Positions 10,060 through 20,638 of a stretch of DNA of 64,000 nt are shown in pieces. Origin of the DNA: Ceratobasidium sp. AG-K (lineage: Eukaryota; Basidiomycota; Agaricomycetes; Cantharellales; Ceratobasidiaceae). The notes beneath the pieces are model-generated. The model ran no database searches. It was not told the origin of the DNA and worked only from the letters and a program-made list of their open reading frames with translations. The stretch is taken from the NCBI GenBank assembly GCA_037039685.1, contig JAWNGF010000001.1:186001-250000 (forward strand), written 5' to 3'. The position numbers and the translations under genes were made by a program. Numbering within the stretch: the stretch's first letter is position 1; every line of letters starts with the position of its first letter.

Positions 10060-10824
10060 CTACTGCACCCAGCAGTCCTTGTTGGTTTTCTCTACCAGAG
10101 CGTCCAGCTCGTCCTCCTTCTCCTCCGTCAGATCAATGGGGTTGAACACGGTATTACCCGGTTTGTCGCAGTGTTCCTCCCATTTCTCCCACATCTCCTT
10201 GTTGGTCCAGTCGGCTGTGGACCAGTCCATAACTTGTTCCTGCTCCTCTACATGTTCCTTCGACCATTGTCGTATGTCCAGCTTGACTTCCACCCACTGT
10301 GACACATCTGTTTCCTTCTCTTGCCACCAGAATGGCTTCCACTCAAACTCCTCCCTCTGGTAGCGCCCCCTCTCCATCCTCCAATCCGCCAGGTCCCTCT
10401 CAAAGTTCGCGTCCCATGCGTTGTTCCAACGAGGCCTCAAAGATGGTGGCCTTCCCTTGTAACCTGGAACCCATTTGCTGCTGTACGCCCCTTCTTGGCC
10501 CCACTCCACCACCCCAAGCATGTGGGTGGACAGCAGCACAACCTCTGAGACTTGAAAGGCGGCACATCCTCTGCATACAAATATGTCCTTTCATTGCAGT
10601 TGCATCCAAGTTGGCCACTTTTTTCCCACCCATTGGAATTCTCCCAAGCCCGAGTGGAGAATGTTGTTGGAGGCGTGGAATGGCATGCAACCGGGGCCTT
10701 GCTGCGATTGTTTAAAGACATAGAGGGCAGCTCCGGCGTCAAGGATGCACGCCGTATGAAAGGCCAGTCCATCAAGGACGCGGATGAGGTTGTTGCTGAT
10801 TGTGGAGCGGGTAACGGCGGGCAT
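10060..10824 (-). pseudogene. extra sense-strand ORF of the gypsy element (after pol)
   Basis: The frame opens with ATG at 10824 (MPAVTRSTISNNLIRV...) and would encode 254 residues, interrupted by TGA at codon 78 (10591-10593) between WMQLQ and KDIFVCRGC. The C-terminal half is very rich in Trp, Glu, Asp, Lys and Arg (for example EFEWKPFWWQEKE). I see no signal peptide or membrane segment, so an envelope-like role is not supported despite the env-like position. It overlaps the end of the pol frame in another phase. Product and function are unknown. It could be a domesticated or captured host segment, or an accessory protein of this retroelement lineage. Confidence 0.6.
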
Positions 10825-11258
10825 TGTGAGGAGCAAAAGAGATTTAGAGTGTGGAGAGTGTAAAGCGATTTGGAAGCTGAGCAAGTTTTGCAAGTTGGGT
10901 AGTTTTTGTGTTGAGCTCTCCCTTTTATACCATTTGGTTTGTAGTTTGAGGGTGTTGGCACTCCTGGGAATTCCTTCAGAAACTTCTTCATGATTCCTTT
11001 GAGATGTCCAAAATCTTCTGCTCGTTGTTCTGTGTCTTCTTTTGCATCGTATCCCTTCCATCTGACCCTATAGAAAAGCCCCTCTTTTGTCATTTTCCAA
11101 TTCACAATCTTTTCCACTTTGTATTCTTCCTCCCCTTCCTCCGTTTTCACCGGTGGAGGTCGGGGTTGGTTCCTTTGGAAATTAACGTCTTCCTTGTAAG
11201 GGCTAAGCAGGTTGCTATGGAAAACAGGGTGTATCTTCATTGTCTTCGGAAGATCCAT
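10437..11258 (-). pseudogene. gypsy pol C-terminus with chromodomain, shifted out of frame
   Basis: The text following integrase (MKIHPVFHSNLLSPY) leads into a chromodomain: EYKVEKIVNWKMTKEGLFYRV, then RWKGYDAKEDT. This is the module that directs chromovirus integration to modified histones. It is in a different frame from the rest of pol. Comparing the two frames suggests a single T was lost near 11247, inside the FE-LDLPKTMK segment. The open frame continues to 10437, past the recognisable domain, and its last part overlaps the extra ORF. Confidence 0.85.
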
Positions 11259-14200
11259 TCAAAGGTGTGACTAGAGACACATTTTTTGACTTTGAAAGGG
11301 CCGTGTTTTTTGTTGTCAAGCTTCTTGTTGGATCGATCCATTTGTATGTTTTGCCCATGTAGCCAAACTAGGTCTCCCTCTGTGTATTTGGGTGGTTGGC
11401 TTTCCTTTGTTTTGTTTCTATGCCATTCCATGGTTGCTTTGGCTTCATCCCAGATCTTCTGCCAGCTGTCTGCTTTGTTGTTTGCTTCTGGAGTGGTTGT
11501 TTCCTTTGTCGAGATGTTCCAAAGGGGTTCTCTGCCATAGACGATTTCAAAAGGAGTTTTTCCTGTGATGCTATGCTTTTGGTTGTTGTAGCAGAATTCT
11601 GCAATGGGTAGAAGTCTGGCCCAATTATCCTGTTGGTGGTTTACAAACGTTTGTAACCAAGCTTCCAGCCACTGGTTTATTTGTTCTGTTATTCCGTTGG
11701 TCTGAGGATGGTATGCTGTACTGAAGCTTGGTGTCGTGTCAATCTTCTCGTATAGAGCTTTTAGGAATTTGCTGTTGAACGTTGTTCCCCTATCTGATAC
11801 AGTACTTTGTGGGAAACCGTGAAGCTTCCATATATTCTCCAGGAAAATTTCGGCTAATTGTTCCGCTGTTGTTGATTCTTTACAGGGTATGAAATGTGCC
11901 ATGCGGGAGAATCGATCCACAACCACCAATATGCTGTCGCTCCCATGTGATTTAGGAAGTTTGGTAATGAAGTCGTATGCAATTTCTTCCCATGGACCCT
12001 TTGGGATTTCCAGTGGTTTCAATGGTATGCGAGTTTTTGTTCCCTTTGCTCTCTGGCATTGTTTGCATGAGTCCATGTATTTGTTCACTGTGGATTTTAG
12101 TCCTGGCCAGTAGTATCTTCTTGAGATGAGCTCCAGTGTGCGTGCGTGTCCTTGGTGACCGGCTATTGGTGAGTCATGGTGTAATCTCTTGATCTTCAAT
12201 CTTGTGTCCCTGTCTTCTGGTACATAGATTCTTCCATCAAACCAGAGAAGGTCTTCTTCAAAATTGTACTTCTTGATTCCTTCTTGCACTGATTTTGGTA
12301 GATTTCCCTTCTTTTTGCATAGTTCTATGATTTGGATAATGCTTTCATCTTCCGCTTGTACTTCTCTGATGTCCGCAATGATATCAAACTTCATGTCTGC
12401 AGAGAAACCCTTGAATTGTTCCTCCTTGATCATTACTTGTTCAGCTGTTGGAATGTTGCTATGGTTGCTCCTTCTGCACAGCAGATCTGGTTTTGTTGAA
12501 AGTATGCCTGGTCGGTATACAATTTCAAAGTTGTAGGATGCCAGAATCTGGTGCCACCGGGCATGGCGTCTGTTGAAGGTTGTTGCCTTCTTCCAATATT
12601 GCAGATTTTGGTGATCCGTGTAGATTGTGATAGGTTCCTTTGTTCCTTCCAGGTGCAAACGCCAGTGTTTGAGAGATTCAATGATCGCCATGAGTTCTTT
12701 GTCATGCACATCGTAATTCAATTGCGCTTGATTGAAGGATTTTGATAGGAAAGCAATTGGATGTAGGAATCCATCTTCTTGCTTCTGGGAAAGGATGGCA
12801 CCCATTGCCACACCGCTTGCGTTGGTTTCTAGGATGTAAGGTTTTTCTGGGTCAGGATGTTGCAATAGAGGTTCTTTGCAAATTTCCGTTTTGAGGTCAT
12901 TGAAGGCGTCCTGTTGTTCTTGTTCCCATCGCCATTTTGTGTCCTTCCTTGTTAACATAGTGAGGGGTTTGGCTAATCCGCTGAAGTTTGGAACAAAGCG
13001 TCTGTAGAAGTTTGCGAATCCCAAGAAAGCCTGTACTTGTTTGACCGTTTTTGGTTCTTTCCATTCCTTGATAGCCTTGACCTTCTCTTCTTGCATCGAG
13101 ATTCCTTCCTCGCTGATGCGGATTCCAGTGTAAACCAGTTTCTTGACAAAGAACTCGCATTTAGGGAGTTTGGCAAAAAGATTGTTATCCAGTAGAATCT
13201 TGAGTACCTTTCGAACATCTTCTACATGTTGCTTTCTGTCTTTGGAGAAGACAAGGATGTCGTCAATGTAGACGATGACGCATATATTGATCAGGTCGTG
13301 GAAAATGTGATTCATGTATCGTTGGAAGATAGCTGGCGCATTTTTTAGTCCAAATGGCATTACAATGTACTCATATAGCCCTTCCTTGGTTCGGAAGGCA
13401 GTTTTCCACTTGTCACCTTCCTTCATGCAGATATTGTTGAATCCCATACGCAGGTCTATTTTTGAGAAGATTTTTGCGTCCTTGATTTTGTCTAAGAGAT
13501 CTTCCATAAGTGGCATAGGAAATTGGTTGTCCTTTGTTATTTCATTCATTGGTCCAAAGTGTTGCACCAGCCTGAGTTCTGGAGGCCTTTTGGGGTTTTT
13601 TGGGTCTTGACCTTTTTTGACAATGAAGGTGGCAGCTGCTACTGGTGATTTGCTTGGTCAGATCTTTCCTGCGGCTAGTTCTTCGTCGAGGTACTTCCTA
13701 AGGGCAACAGATTCCACGGGTGAAAGTGGGATTGGTCTAGCCGGTTTTGGAAGGTCCACTCCTTCTATCAGGTCAATAGAACAGTCGTATGGTTGATGGT
13801 CTGGTATGCATTTGAACTTCTCCTTGCTAAAAACCTCCTTGAATTCCTTGAACTCTTCCGGTATGTCGTCAATTTCACCTGTCTTGCCCATGATGTGGTC
13901 TGTCCTCCATGTGATAGTTTTTGAGCGCCAATCAATGATCGGGTTAGCTTCTTCTAACCATCCTAGTCCTAAGATGAGGCATGTATCCCCAGTCGGCATA
14001 GCGAAGAAATTCTGCCTAAAGCTTTTTCCTTCCAGGTCAAACTTTAGATCGGCTCTGAATCGGATTTGATGTGGTAATTCTTTTCCCTGAATCCCAATGA
14101 CTTTCCTGGGTGTTGGTAGTTTGATTAGTGGTATGGCGTTGGAGCGCGCCCAGGAAATATCAATAAAGTTTTTTGATGCGCCTGAGTCAATAAGGGTGGG

Positions 14201-14332
14201 AATGGGTTCTGTGATTCCAGTAATGTTTGTGTGGACAACTGTTGATTGGTTTGTTGCTTTAAGGTACATTGTCTCTGTTACCGGTCCTTTGGTCTCTCCA
14301 CACACAGTTAGAGGGAGACCTCGTCTTTTCCC
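11237..14332 (-). pseudogene. gypsy pol: protease, RT, RNase H, integrase
   Basis: One frame runs from the putative slippage site. Protease has LIDSGASKNFI. RT follows, with catalytic VIVYIDDILVFS. RNase H shows LETNASG where the family has TDAS (first catalytic Asp now Asn), then KELMAI and YTDH. Integrase has the HHCC finger (HHDSPIAGHQGH...CKQCQ) and D-D-E residues in VVVDRFSRMAHF, VSDRGTTFNS and HPQTNGITEQ. A TGA at 13658-13660 interrupts GKI-PSKSP just before the RT core, where the family has Arg. The frame ends early at 11237 because of the one-base deletion. Confidence 0.93.
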
Positions 14333-16305
14333 AACTCTGGTTTGCTCTCAAGTTTCCCTTCCCGTCCCCTTAGATTAGGTTCCTCCTTCTTCCAGTCCTT
14401 TTCAGGGCATTTTGCTAGTAGGTGCTTGTCCGATCCACATTTTAGGCAACGTTTTGATGAAATTCTTGCTTTGTATACGTCGTCGGGAAGCCTTTTTGTG
14501 GAGCTGGAGGATGCCGCTGTTGTTTTTCGTCCTGTGGTGTTTTTGATGGATTGTAGTTTTTGGTCAATGGAGATTGCAATTGAGATCCACCGGTCCAGAG
14601 ATAGTTCCCACTCCATTCCATCTTTGTTAATTAGGGTTAACTCAAATCAGGCTAGTTTGGTTTGGACTTCAGGTTTCAGTCCTTCCTTGAATTGGTTAAT
14701 CAGAGCTTCCTGGCCCCAATTTACGTTGACTAATAGATATTGGAATTCTGAAGCATAGTTTGCTACCGAATTGTTCTGCTTGCATTTCTGGATATCGGCT
14801 TTGGCTTTAGCTTTCTTGTTTGGGTTGCTGAATTGTTCCATGAAATGGGCTTTGAAGTTTCTCCATGAGACTAGGTTTTTGTTATTTTCTCCCTGGTTTA
14901 GTGATTGTAGCAATACTTGTGCCCAATGGGTTGCCGCCTTGTTCTCAGATTTGAAGTTGGCAAGTGCTTCATGGATCCGTTCTTCATGAGAGTTGTATTG
15001 ATTGCCCAATTGAACAAAATAGCTTTCCATCTGTGTGATGAACATTTCGGCTCCTTCCCCCTTTTTTCCGTCAAAGGGTTCAGGTCGTGTGACCTTAGGA
15101 CGACGAGGTCCTCCACTGGTGTTAGAACTTTCTGTGAGGCGTTGGAGCCTCTGTTCCAATTCGTCAATTTGGGTAGATTCGGCTTCCGGATGTGATGGAG
15201 AGTTTGATCGTCTAGATGGATTTTCTGCATGTAATGATGCTTTGTCCATTTCTTCTCGAAGATTGTTGATAGCTTCTTGTATCGTGGTGATTCGCGTAGT
15301 ATTGGCGGTTCCTTCTTGTCGCAGGTTTTCCAAGCCTTGTGTTACGGCTTCATTCCATTCGAGTTGTCCTTGCCTGGTGGTATTGAGTTCTTCATGTACG
15401 TTGTTTACCAGTCCTTGGGTGTTTGCAACTTCATTTCAAATTTGGGTGACGTCTTGTCCGACTAGGAAAGTGTTATGTTCACTGTTTCTTGTGGCATTGA
15501 GAATATCCGTTAGGGTTACTTGAAGGGTGTTAATGGAATCGTTGAAGATCTGCTGATTGTTTGCTAGGACTTGGGTGGCTTGTTCTAACCCGTTGAGTCT
15601 TCTGTCAATCACTATTCTCATTCCGTTGATGACCCTTAAGAGTGCGTTGTGTCTTCCAAGGTGTAGATCATCAAGATCATCAAGATTGCCGATCACAGTT
15701 CTACTGCTGGAGCTGGAACTTGAACCAAGATTCCTGGGTGCGTCTTGGTTCTCAGTTGTTGGTTGCTGGGAATACCCTTGTGGTACATATGGTGGTGCAG
15801 GGTTTACAGGTGTCACAGCTTGGGAGTTTATTGGGATTGGGCCGGCATTGGTGATAGTGCCTCTGATCTGGGGAATTTGCGGAGCGTCTGGAATGTGTGG
15901 TGTAGGTGGGGGTCTGATGGGAACAAGGGATATGCCCCCATGAGCTTCCGGCTGCGGAGAAAAGAATTGTCTTCTGAATGCTGTAGGCCATAGTGGACAC
16001 GAGGGTCCAGGACTTGCGTTAGAAATAGGGATTTGAATTGTGGCTGGTGTGGGATCATCGGTGATATCTCCTGGCTCCCTATTGACAGCTGTAGCTTCTT
16101 CTTGGATGACTGAAACGTTTTCGGCATTGAACGTTCTGGGCATAGAGGCTTGACTCTGTGGACGAGACCTTGCTGGTCCTCCGGCCCATGCTTGTGCGAT
16201 GTCTTGTTCGTTGAGAGAACTCGTGGGTCTTGCAGCCCTGCTTGGTCCTCTCCTTGTTGACAGTGGTGTTGAGAGGCGTGATCCTGCGTCCTCCTGGATG
16301 GACAT
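14308..16305 (-). pseudogene. gypsy gag
   Basis: One frame of 665 codons from ATG 16305, interrupted by TGA at 15436-15438 and 14647-14649. The three open pieces share the same phase. A capsid-like region (EMFITQMESYFVQLG, WRNFKAHFMEQF) and a C-terminal zinc knuckle (CLKCGSDKHLLAKC) identify it. The ATG lies only 8 nt after the PBS. It ends at TAA 14308-14310, five codons after the GGGAAAA heptamer, and pol continues in the -1 frame. Confidence 0.9.
14326..14332 (-). promoter_or_regulatory. putative -1 ribosomal frameshift site GGGAAAA
   Basis: On the element strand the heptamer reads G GGA AAA in the gag phase, the canonical X XXY YYZ arrangement. Slipping back one base leads straight into the pol frame (AGA CGA GGT ...), 21 nt before the first protease codons. 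Gag stops shortly after. I have not modelled a downstream pseudoknot. Confidence 0.65.
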
Positions 16306-16313
16306 GGTTGATA

Positions 16314-16325
16314 AGCTTGTTTTGT
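16314..16325 (-). promoter_or_regulatory. gypsy primer-binding site, apparently self-primed
   Basis: The element-strand PBS ACAAAACAAGCT begins 2 nt inside the 5' LTR boundary. It does not start with the TGG expected for a tRNA 3' end. It is a perfect 12-nt complement of LTR sequence at 16489-16500, which lies about 34 nt downstream of the TATA run, where the transcript's 5' end is expected. Tf1 primes in this way from the 5' end of its own RNA. Confidence 0.7.
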
Positions 16326-16327
16326 AA

Positions 16328-16786
16328 TGTTGTAAGCTTCTTCTTGGTGGCTATGAGACAAGCCGCGATGGAGAGTGGACAGCACTAAGACCTAAGCGAC
16401 CTCTTGAACCGCAACACACTTAAGCGTCTGTAGGCTCTTGAGGGTAGGGGTGGTTCTAAGTGTCACTCAAAGGGGATGTTTTGACAAGACAAAACAAGCT
16501 GGGGTTACCGGGCTTGTTGGTCCTCTATATATATTCAAGAAGAGGCCGAGTCATAGAAGGTGCAGCCACACGAGTCACACAAAGCAGCCAAACAGGAGTG
16601 TCCATGTGAGTCATGCTGTATGAACAGACATGACTCATATAAAGCACAGCCGCATTACACAAAGTAACAGGAAAACCACAAAGAGGTGGCAATGTGGCGG
16701 GAAAAGGGAAACAGAAAGTAACGTACACAGCCACAAGACAGGACAAGACGCAGACGAGTCCAATGGAGTGAGCAAGGCTCACGACA
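16328..16786 (-). repeat. gypsy 5' LTR
   Basis: 459 bp, followed on the plus strand by the GGTGT target duplication. It contains a TATA-like run (16526-16534) and the presumed RNA start with PBS complementarity (16489-16500). Confidence 0.97.
16526..16534 (-). promoter_or_regulatory. TATA-like element in the gypsy 5' LTR
   Basis: ATATATATA on the element strand, about 34 nt upstream of the segment that pairs with the PBS. The spacing fits a polymerase II start. Confidence 0.6.
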
Positions 16787-19045
16787 GGTGTAGTGATGAC
16801 AAGCAAGTCGTCGACGTGTACAGCAATGATGGAAACCTGTAAGATACCAAGAGCAGTGCTCATGCAAGTGTAGATGCACGAGTCTGTAAGCAATGGGTGG
16901 TAGCCTATTGCGCATAGCTTGCCGTCGAGGGTGCGGTTCCAGGATCGACCAGATTGCTTAAGGCCATAGAGTGATCGGCGGAGACAAAGGACGTGGTCGC
17001 TGCCGTCCGAGAAGTATGGGATTTGTTCCATGTAGAGCTCTTCCGCAAGCTCTGCATGTAGGAATGCAGATACAACATCGAGTTGCCAAATGTCCCAATT
17101 GAAATGATTGGCAAGGGCAAGGAGGATGCGAATAGCCTCGAGGCGCACGAGAGGGGCATAAGTGTCTTCATAGTCTTGCCCAGGCTTCTGAGTATAACCC
17201 TTGGCAACTACTCTTGATTTATGGCGTGAAATCTTGCTGGTCTCGTCGCGTTTGCGTTGCATAACCCACTGGCAGCCTATAACGTTGGTTCCTGGCGGCG
17301 GACAGGGTACAAGTTCGAAGACCTTGAGTCGAATGAGGTTGGCAACCTTAGCAGCCATTGCCTTGCGCCATTCTTCAGCATCAGGTGATTGGAGAGCTTG
17401 AGCAACAGTCGGCGTGTCTTCGCTGTTGGCAGCACGACTAGCGAACGCCTGGTCGCCAATGCAAGTGTCGAAGGAGATTTCTTCAGCAGGCAAGTCATCA
17501 AGTACGCGAGAGGGCGTCAAAGGCGGCGTTAGAGGCAGAGGAACAGGAATAGGCAAGTGGAAAGGTTTGGGAGGGTCGTAAGAACAAATATGAACGTTGT
17601 CAAGGGAGGTTTCAAGTTCAGGGAGTTCGGCGATCGATTCTGTGCTCGCTTCCGATGGAGGATAGGCGAGTACGAGTGTTGGAAGATCAGCATATAGGTC
17701 GTGCCAATCGTCAGCGCAAAAGCTTGCTGTCTCGCCTTGCGGTTTAGGCTCTTCCTGGCCTTCGATCTTGATCGTTATACCGCCTCGTTCTTTCTCCAGC
17801 GAGATTGCAGGTGCATTCGGATTGCTCCGACGAGTCTGGATGCCTTGGCGCGTACTGTATGCATTTAGGCGTTCGAGTGACCGCGTAGTGGACAGGCGGG
17901 GAACACGAGGCATGAGAGTGCGAGTAGATGAAGATTTGAGAACAGGTGCGCTTTCAGTCTTTGGCTTGGGAGAGGGAGCTGAATGCGCTGGCTTTTGCTC
18001 CTGTTTTGTCTCTCCTTTTATACCGTTTTGCTGCTCCGTTTTCTCTGTTTTAATTTCGCTTTCTCCCCCTGTTTTTGCCATTTCTACTGGTCGTTTCGCC
18101 ATGCTGTCTTCTTCCTTCCTTTCCTCCCCCTCAGCAGGTGGAACGACCGGTTCACCCAGTTCTAAGTCGCCTGGCTGATCGCCTGATACCTCGGAAAACC
18201 TCGGAAAGGTAATATTCCGTGAGTGTAGTACCTTGGGTATGCCTTTCTTGTAGTAGCGCCAACTCTTGCCTTGGTAATCGGAAATTCCTGTAAATATTGC
18301 CTTGAATGTTTTTGGATCGAGTTTTGATCGTTCTCCTTGATTGAGTACATAACATATCGTTCCCCAAGGGCGAAGAATACTAATATTTGGTCGTTTCCCC
18401 CAGAATGACTCGTATGGGGTCAGCTGATATTGCCCGTGTACTTGGGTAGGCGTTCTGTTCTTCAGATAGCACGCATATGCGACTGCTTCATTCCATAGGA
18501 ATAGAGGTGCATTAGCTTCGATTAACATTGCTCGAGCCTTCTCGACAAGTGTTCGATTCAATCTCTCGGCGATTCCGTTTTGTGGAGACGAGTATGGAGC
18601 TGTTGTCTCCATTATTGTTCCTTTCTTTGCTGCATGGTCCTTCCAATCCTTGTTCACAAATTCGCCTCCATTATCGAATCGTATCCCCTTGATATTCTTG
18701 TCTTTTTGGGTGTTAACCATCGCCTCAAATGCTTTGTATTCATTGAGTGTTTCGTCCTTGTGTCTAAGAAAGCCTAGACGTGTAAAACGAGTCGCTACAT
18801 CTGTGAATGAGACATAGTATCGATATTTGCCTATGGAGGCAACTTTGGATGGTCCCCAGACGTCGGTAACTACTAATTCGCCTATTTCCTTGATTTCCGA
18901 CTTCGATTCCTTTGGGAACGGCCTTGTATGCGCCTTGGCTTGAGTGCATGTTTCGCATTCGAAGTCTAGTCCCTCTGGACTGTCTGCTACTTCCATTCCT
19001 TCTACTGCGTTCATTCGCTTTAGCCTCTGCAAAGTTTGCGCTCTG
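16787..19045 (-). pseudogene. copia pol, 5' part: integrase and most of RT
   Basis: Integrase motifs: CETCTQAKAH (zinc finger cysteines), VVTDVWGPSKV, IRFDNGGEFVNKDW and PYSSPQNGIAERLNRT (D, D, E). RT motifs: YEDTYAPLVRLEAIRILLAL, QLDVVSAFLHAEL, RRSLYGLKQSGRSWN and the catalytic VHVDDLLVIT. The gypsy element interrupts the frame about seven codons after that Asp pair. Between integrase and RT lies a long low-complexity linker typical of copia elements. The frame is offset by one base from the gag-protease frame at about 19045. Confidence 0.93.
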
Positions 19046-20578
19046 GCCCAGTATCTTGTGCCAATCGAACCAGGTTCGTCCCGTCTGTTTGTGTAGGACG
19101 ATTTCGTTGCTTTTGTTCGATTTTTCAGGTTGTATGCGATGTGTTTGGCAGTTCATATGCCATAGGCTTCCATTGGATCGCTCCGAGGACTTCTGTCCAG
19201 TCGCTATTCTATTTCCATCCTTGTTTGCTATTGTGAGTGTTTGTCCATCCATGTTAACGTGATAGCCTTCGTCGGTGACGAGTGAAAGGCTAATTAGGTT
19301 TGTCGGACATGTGGGCACGTGAGCAACATTTTGTAACGTAATGTTGGTGTACTCGGTTCCTTGTTTATTGAGGACGCTTCGTAAGTTTATTGTTCCTCGA
19401 CCTAAAATTGGTTCTCTTCCAGTTACGCCAGTTACAGTGCCTGTGGAAGGTCTATATTCGGTAAATGCGTCCCGATCTCGTGCTATGTGAGTGGTAGTGC
19501 CACTATCGGCAATCCAGGCCTCTGATGATCGGCTAATCATCGCTGTTTCATCAAGTGCGGCTGTAAATGCGTAGTTCTCGTCCTCTGGGGTGGAATCGGT
19601 GGCTATATGCGCTCGGTTAGGGTGTTGTTTGTTCCGAGGAGGTCTGTTGTATCGTTTGTTTTGCTGTTGTCCTTTGTGGTGCTGATTGTTTGCGTTATTC
19701 TTATGCGCTCCACCTCCCGGTTGCCGACATTCGGCAGCCCAGTGACCCGTGCGGCCACAGTTATTGCATTTGGTGTTCGATTTATCGATCGATCGTGTAT
19801 TCGGACGTGGTGGGAATGTATTTGACTTGAACTTGTTGTTCCCAGGCTTGTTATTGCCATAAAAGGCTGCGTGTGCATCGTTTTTAGTATTTCTTCTGTG
19901 AGCTTCGGCCATAATTCTTGCTCGTAAATCGCTAATCTGATTTGCTTGTATGTTTGCGTTCGTCCGATCGAATTGGAAGCTTATTGATTGCGTGAATGTG
20001 TCCCATGACTCGGGAAGGCTGGCTACAAGTGTTGTAATGAAATCGATCTCGGTACAGGAGCCGGGATCAATATCATTGATCTGCTGGAACCAGTCGCGCA
20101 TCTTGCGGACATGTTCCTCGATATCGTCATTCTCGTTCATCCGCTGACTGAAGAAGCGGCGGCGTAGTCCAATGAGCCCAATTGTCCCTTGGACTTGGAA
20201 TGTTGATGATAAGAGCTCCCACGCGTCAGCTGATCGTGTGCAGCCTTGTATATGCGTGAGCACATGGCCATCGACCCGTAAACGGATGTGCGATAGCGCC
20301 TTGCGGTCCAGTTTGACCCATTCGGTAAATGTACCATTATCGTGCATTTCAACAATTTCAGATGGCTGATTTCCTTCATCATCCTTGGGTGGTGTCACCG
20401 TGACTTGTAGTCGGTCAGGTGGGCATTCTTTGCTTCGATTCACGTATTGATATAGATCTAAATCGGTCAGTATATCTTCCATTTGGATTCTCCAAACGTT
20501 ATAGTTCTCAGTGCCACGCAGAGGGGCAATGCGGTGTAGGCTTGTGCTACCCGAGCTAGAAGTCGTCGCTTCTGCCAT
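18764..20578 (-). CDS. copia gag and protease
   Basis: ATG at 20578. Gag-like text (YNVWRIQMEDILTDLDLYQY ... RRRFFSQRMNENDDIEEHVR), a zinc knuckle CNNCGRTGHWAAEC, then a protease motif WIADSGTTTHIARD and a pre-integrase segment ending WFDWHKILG. After about 19045 the frame runs on without family text while integrase continues one base out of phase. That is consistent with a single-base indel, since copia elements normally use one frame. Confidence 0.9.
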   Translation of the reverse strand: MAEATTSSSGSTSLHRIAPLRGTENYNVWRIQMEDILTDLDLYQYVNRSKECPPDRLQVTVTPPKDDEGNQPSEIVEMHDNGTFTEWVKLDRKALSHIRLRVDGHVLTHIQGCTRSADAWELLSSTFQVQGTIGLIGLRRRFFSQRMNENDDIEEHVRKMRDWFQQINDIDPGSCTEIDFITTLVASLPESWDTFTQSISFQFDRTNANIQANQISDLRARIMAEAHRRNTKNDAHAAFYGNNKPGNNKFKSNTFPPRPNTRSIDKSNTKCNNCGRTGHWAAECRQPGGGAHKNNANNQHHKGQQQNKRYNRPPRNKQHPNRAHIATDSTPEDENYAFTAALDETAMISRSSEAWIADSGTTTHIARDRDAFTEYRPSTGTVTGVTGREPILGRGTINLRSVLNKQGTEYTNITLQNVAHVPTCPTNLISLSLVTDEGYHVNMDGQTLTIANKDGNRIATGQKSSERSNGSLWHMNCQTHRIQPEKSNKSNEIVLHKQTGRTWFDWHKILGQSANFAEAKANERSRRNGSSRQSRGTRLRMRNMHSSQGAYKAVPKGIEVGNQGNRRISSYRRLGTIQSCLHRQISILCLIHRCSDSFYTSRLS

Positions 20579-20638
20579 GGTTTCGGCTGTATCGATGCTA
20601 AGCGGCCAATAATCGATGATCTAGGTTAGTAGCCTTCT

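Larger units (their letters stand above)
9556..16786 (-). mobile_element. Ty3/gypsy chromovirus (Tf1/sushi-like), nested in the copia RT
   Basis: A 7231-bp element with 459-bp LTRs (9556-10014, 16328-16786; TGT...ACA) and target duplication GGTGT (9551-9555 and 16787-16791). It is transcribed leftward. Order: gag with a zinc knuckle, protease, RT, RNase H, integrase, chromodomain, then an extra sense-strand ORF before the polypurine tract. The chromodomain and the apparently self-primed PBS point to the Tf1/sushi branch of chromoviruses (inference from family knowledge). Four premature TGA codons, a one-base deletion near 11247 and an Asp-to-Asn change in RNase H show it is inactive. Confidence 0.97.

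Noticed and set aside
10060..10824. Envelope gene making the gypsy element a retrovirus
   Set aside because: No signal peptide, membrane helix or cleavage site is visible; the position alone is not enough.
10437..11258. A separate chromodomain gene
   Set aside because: It is the C-terminus of gypsy pol moved out of frame by a one-base deletion.
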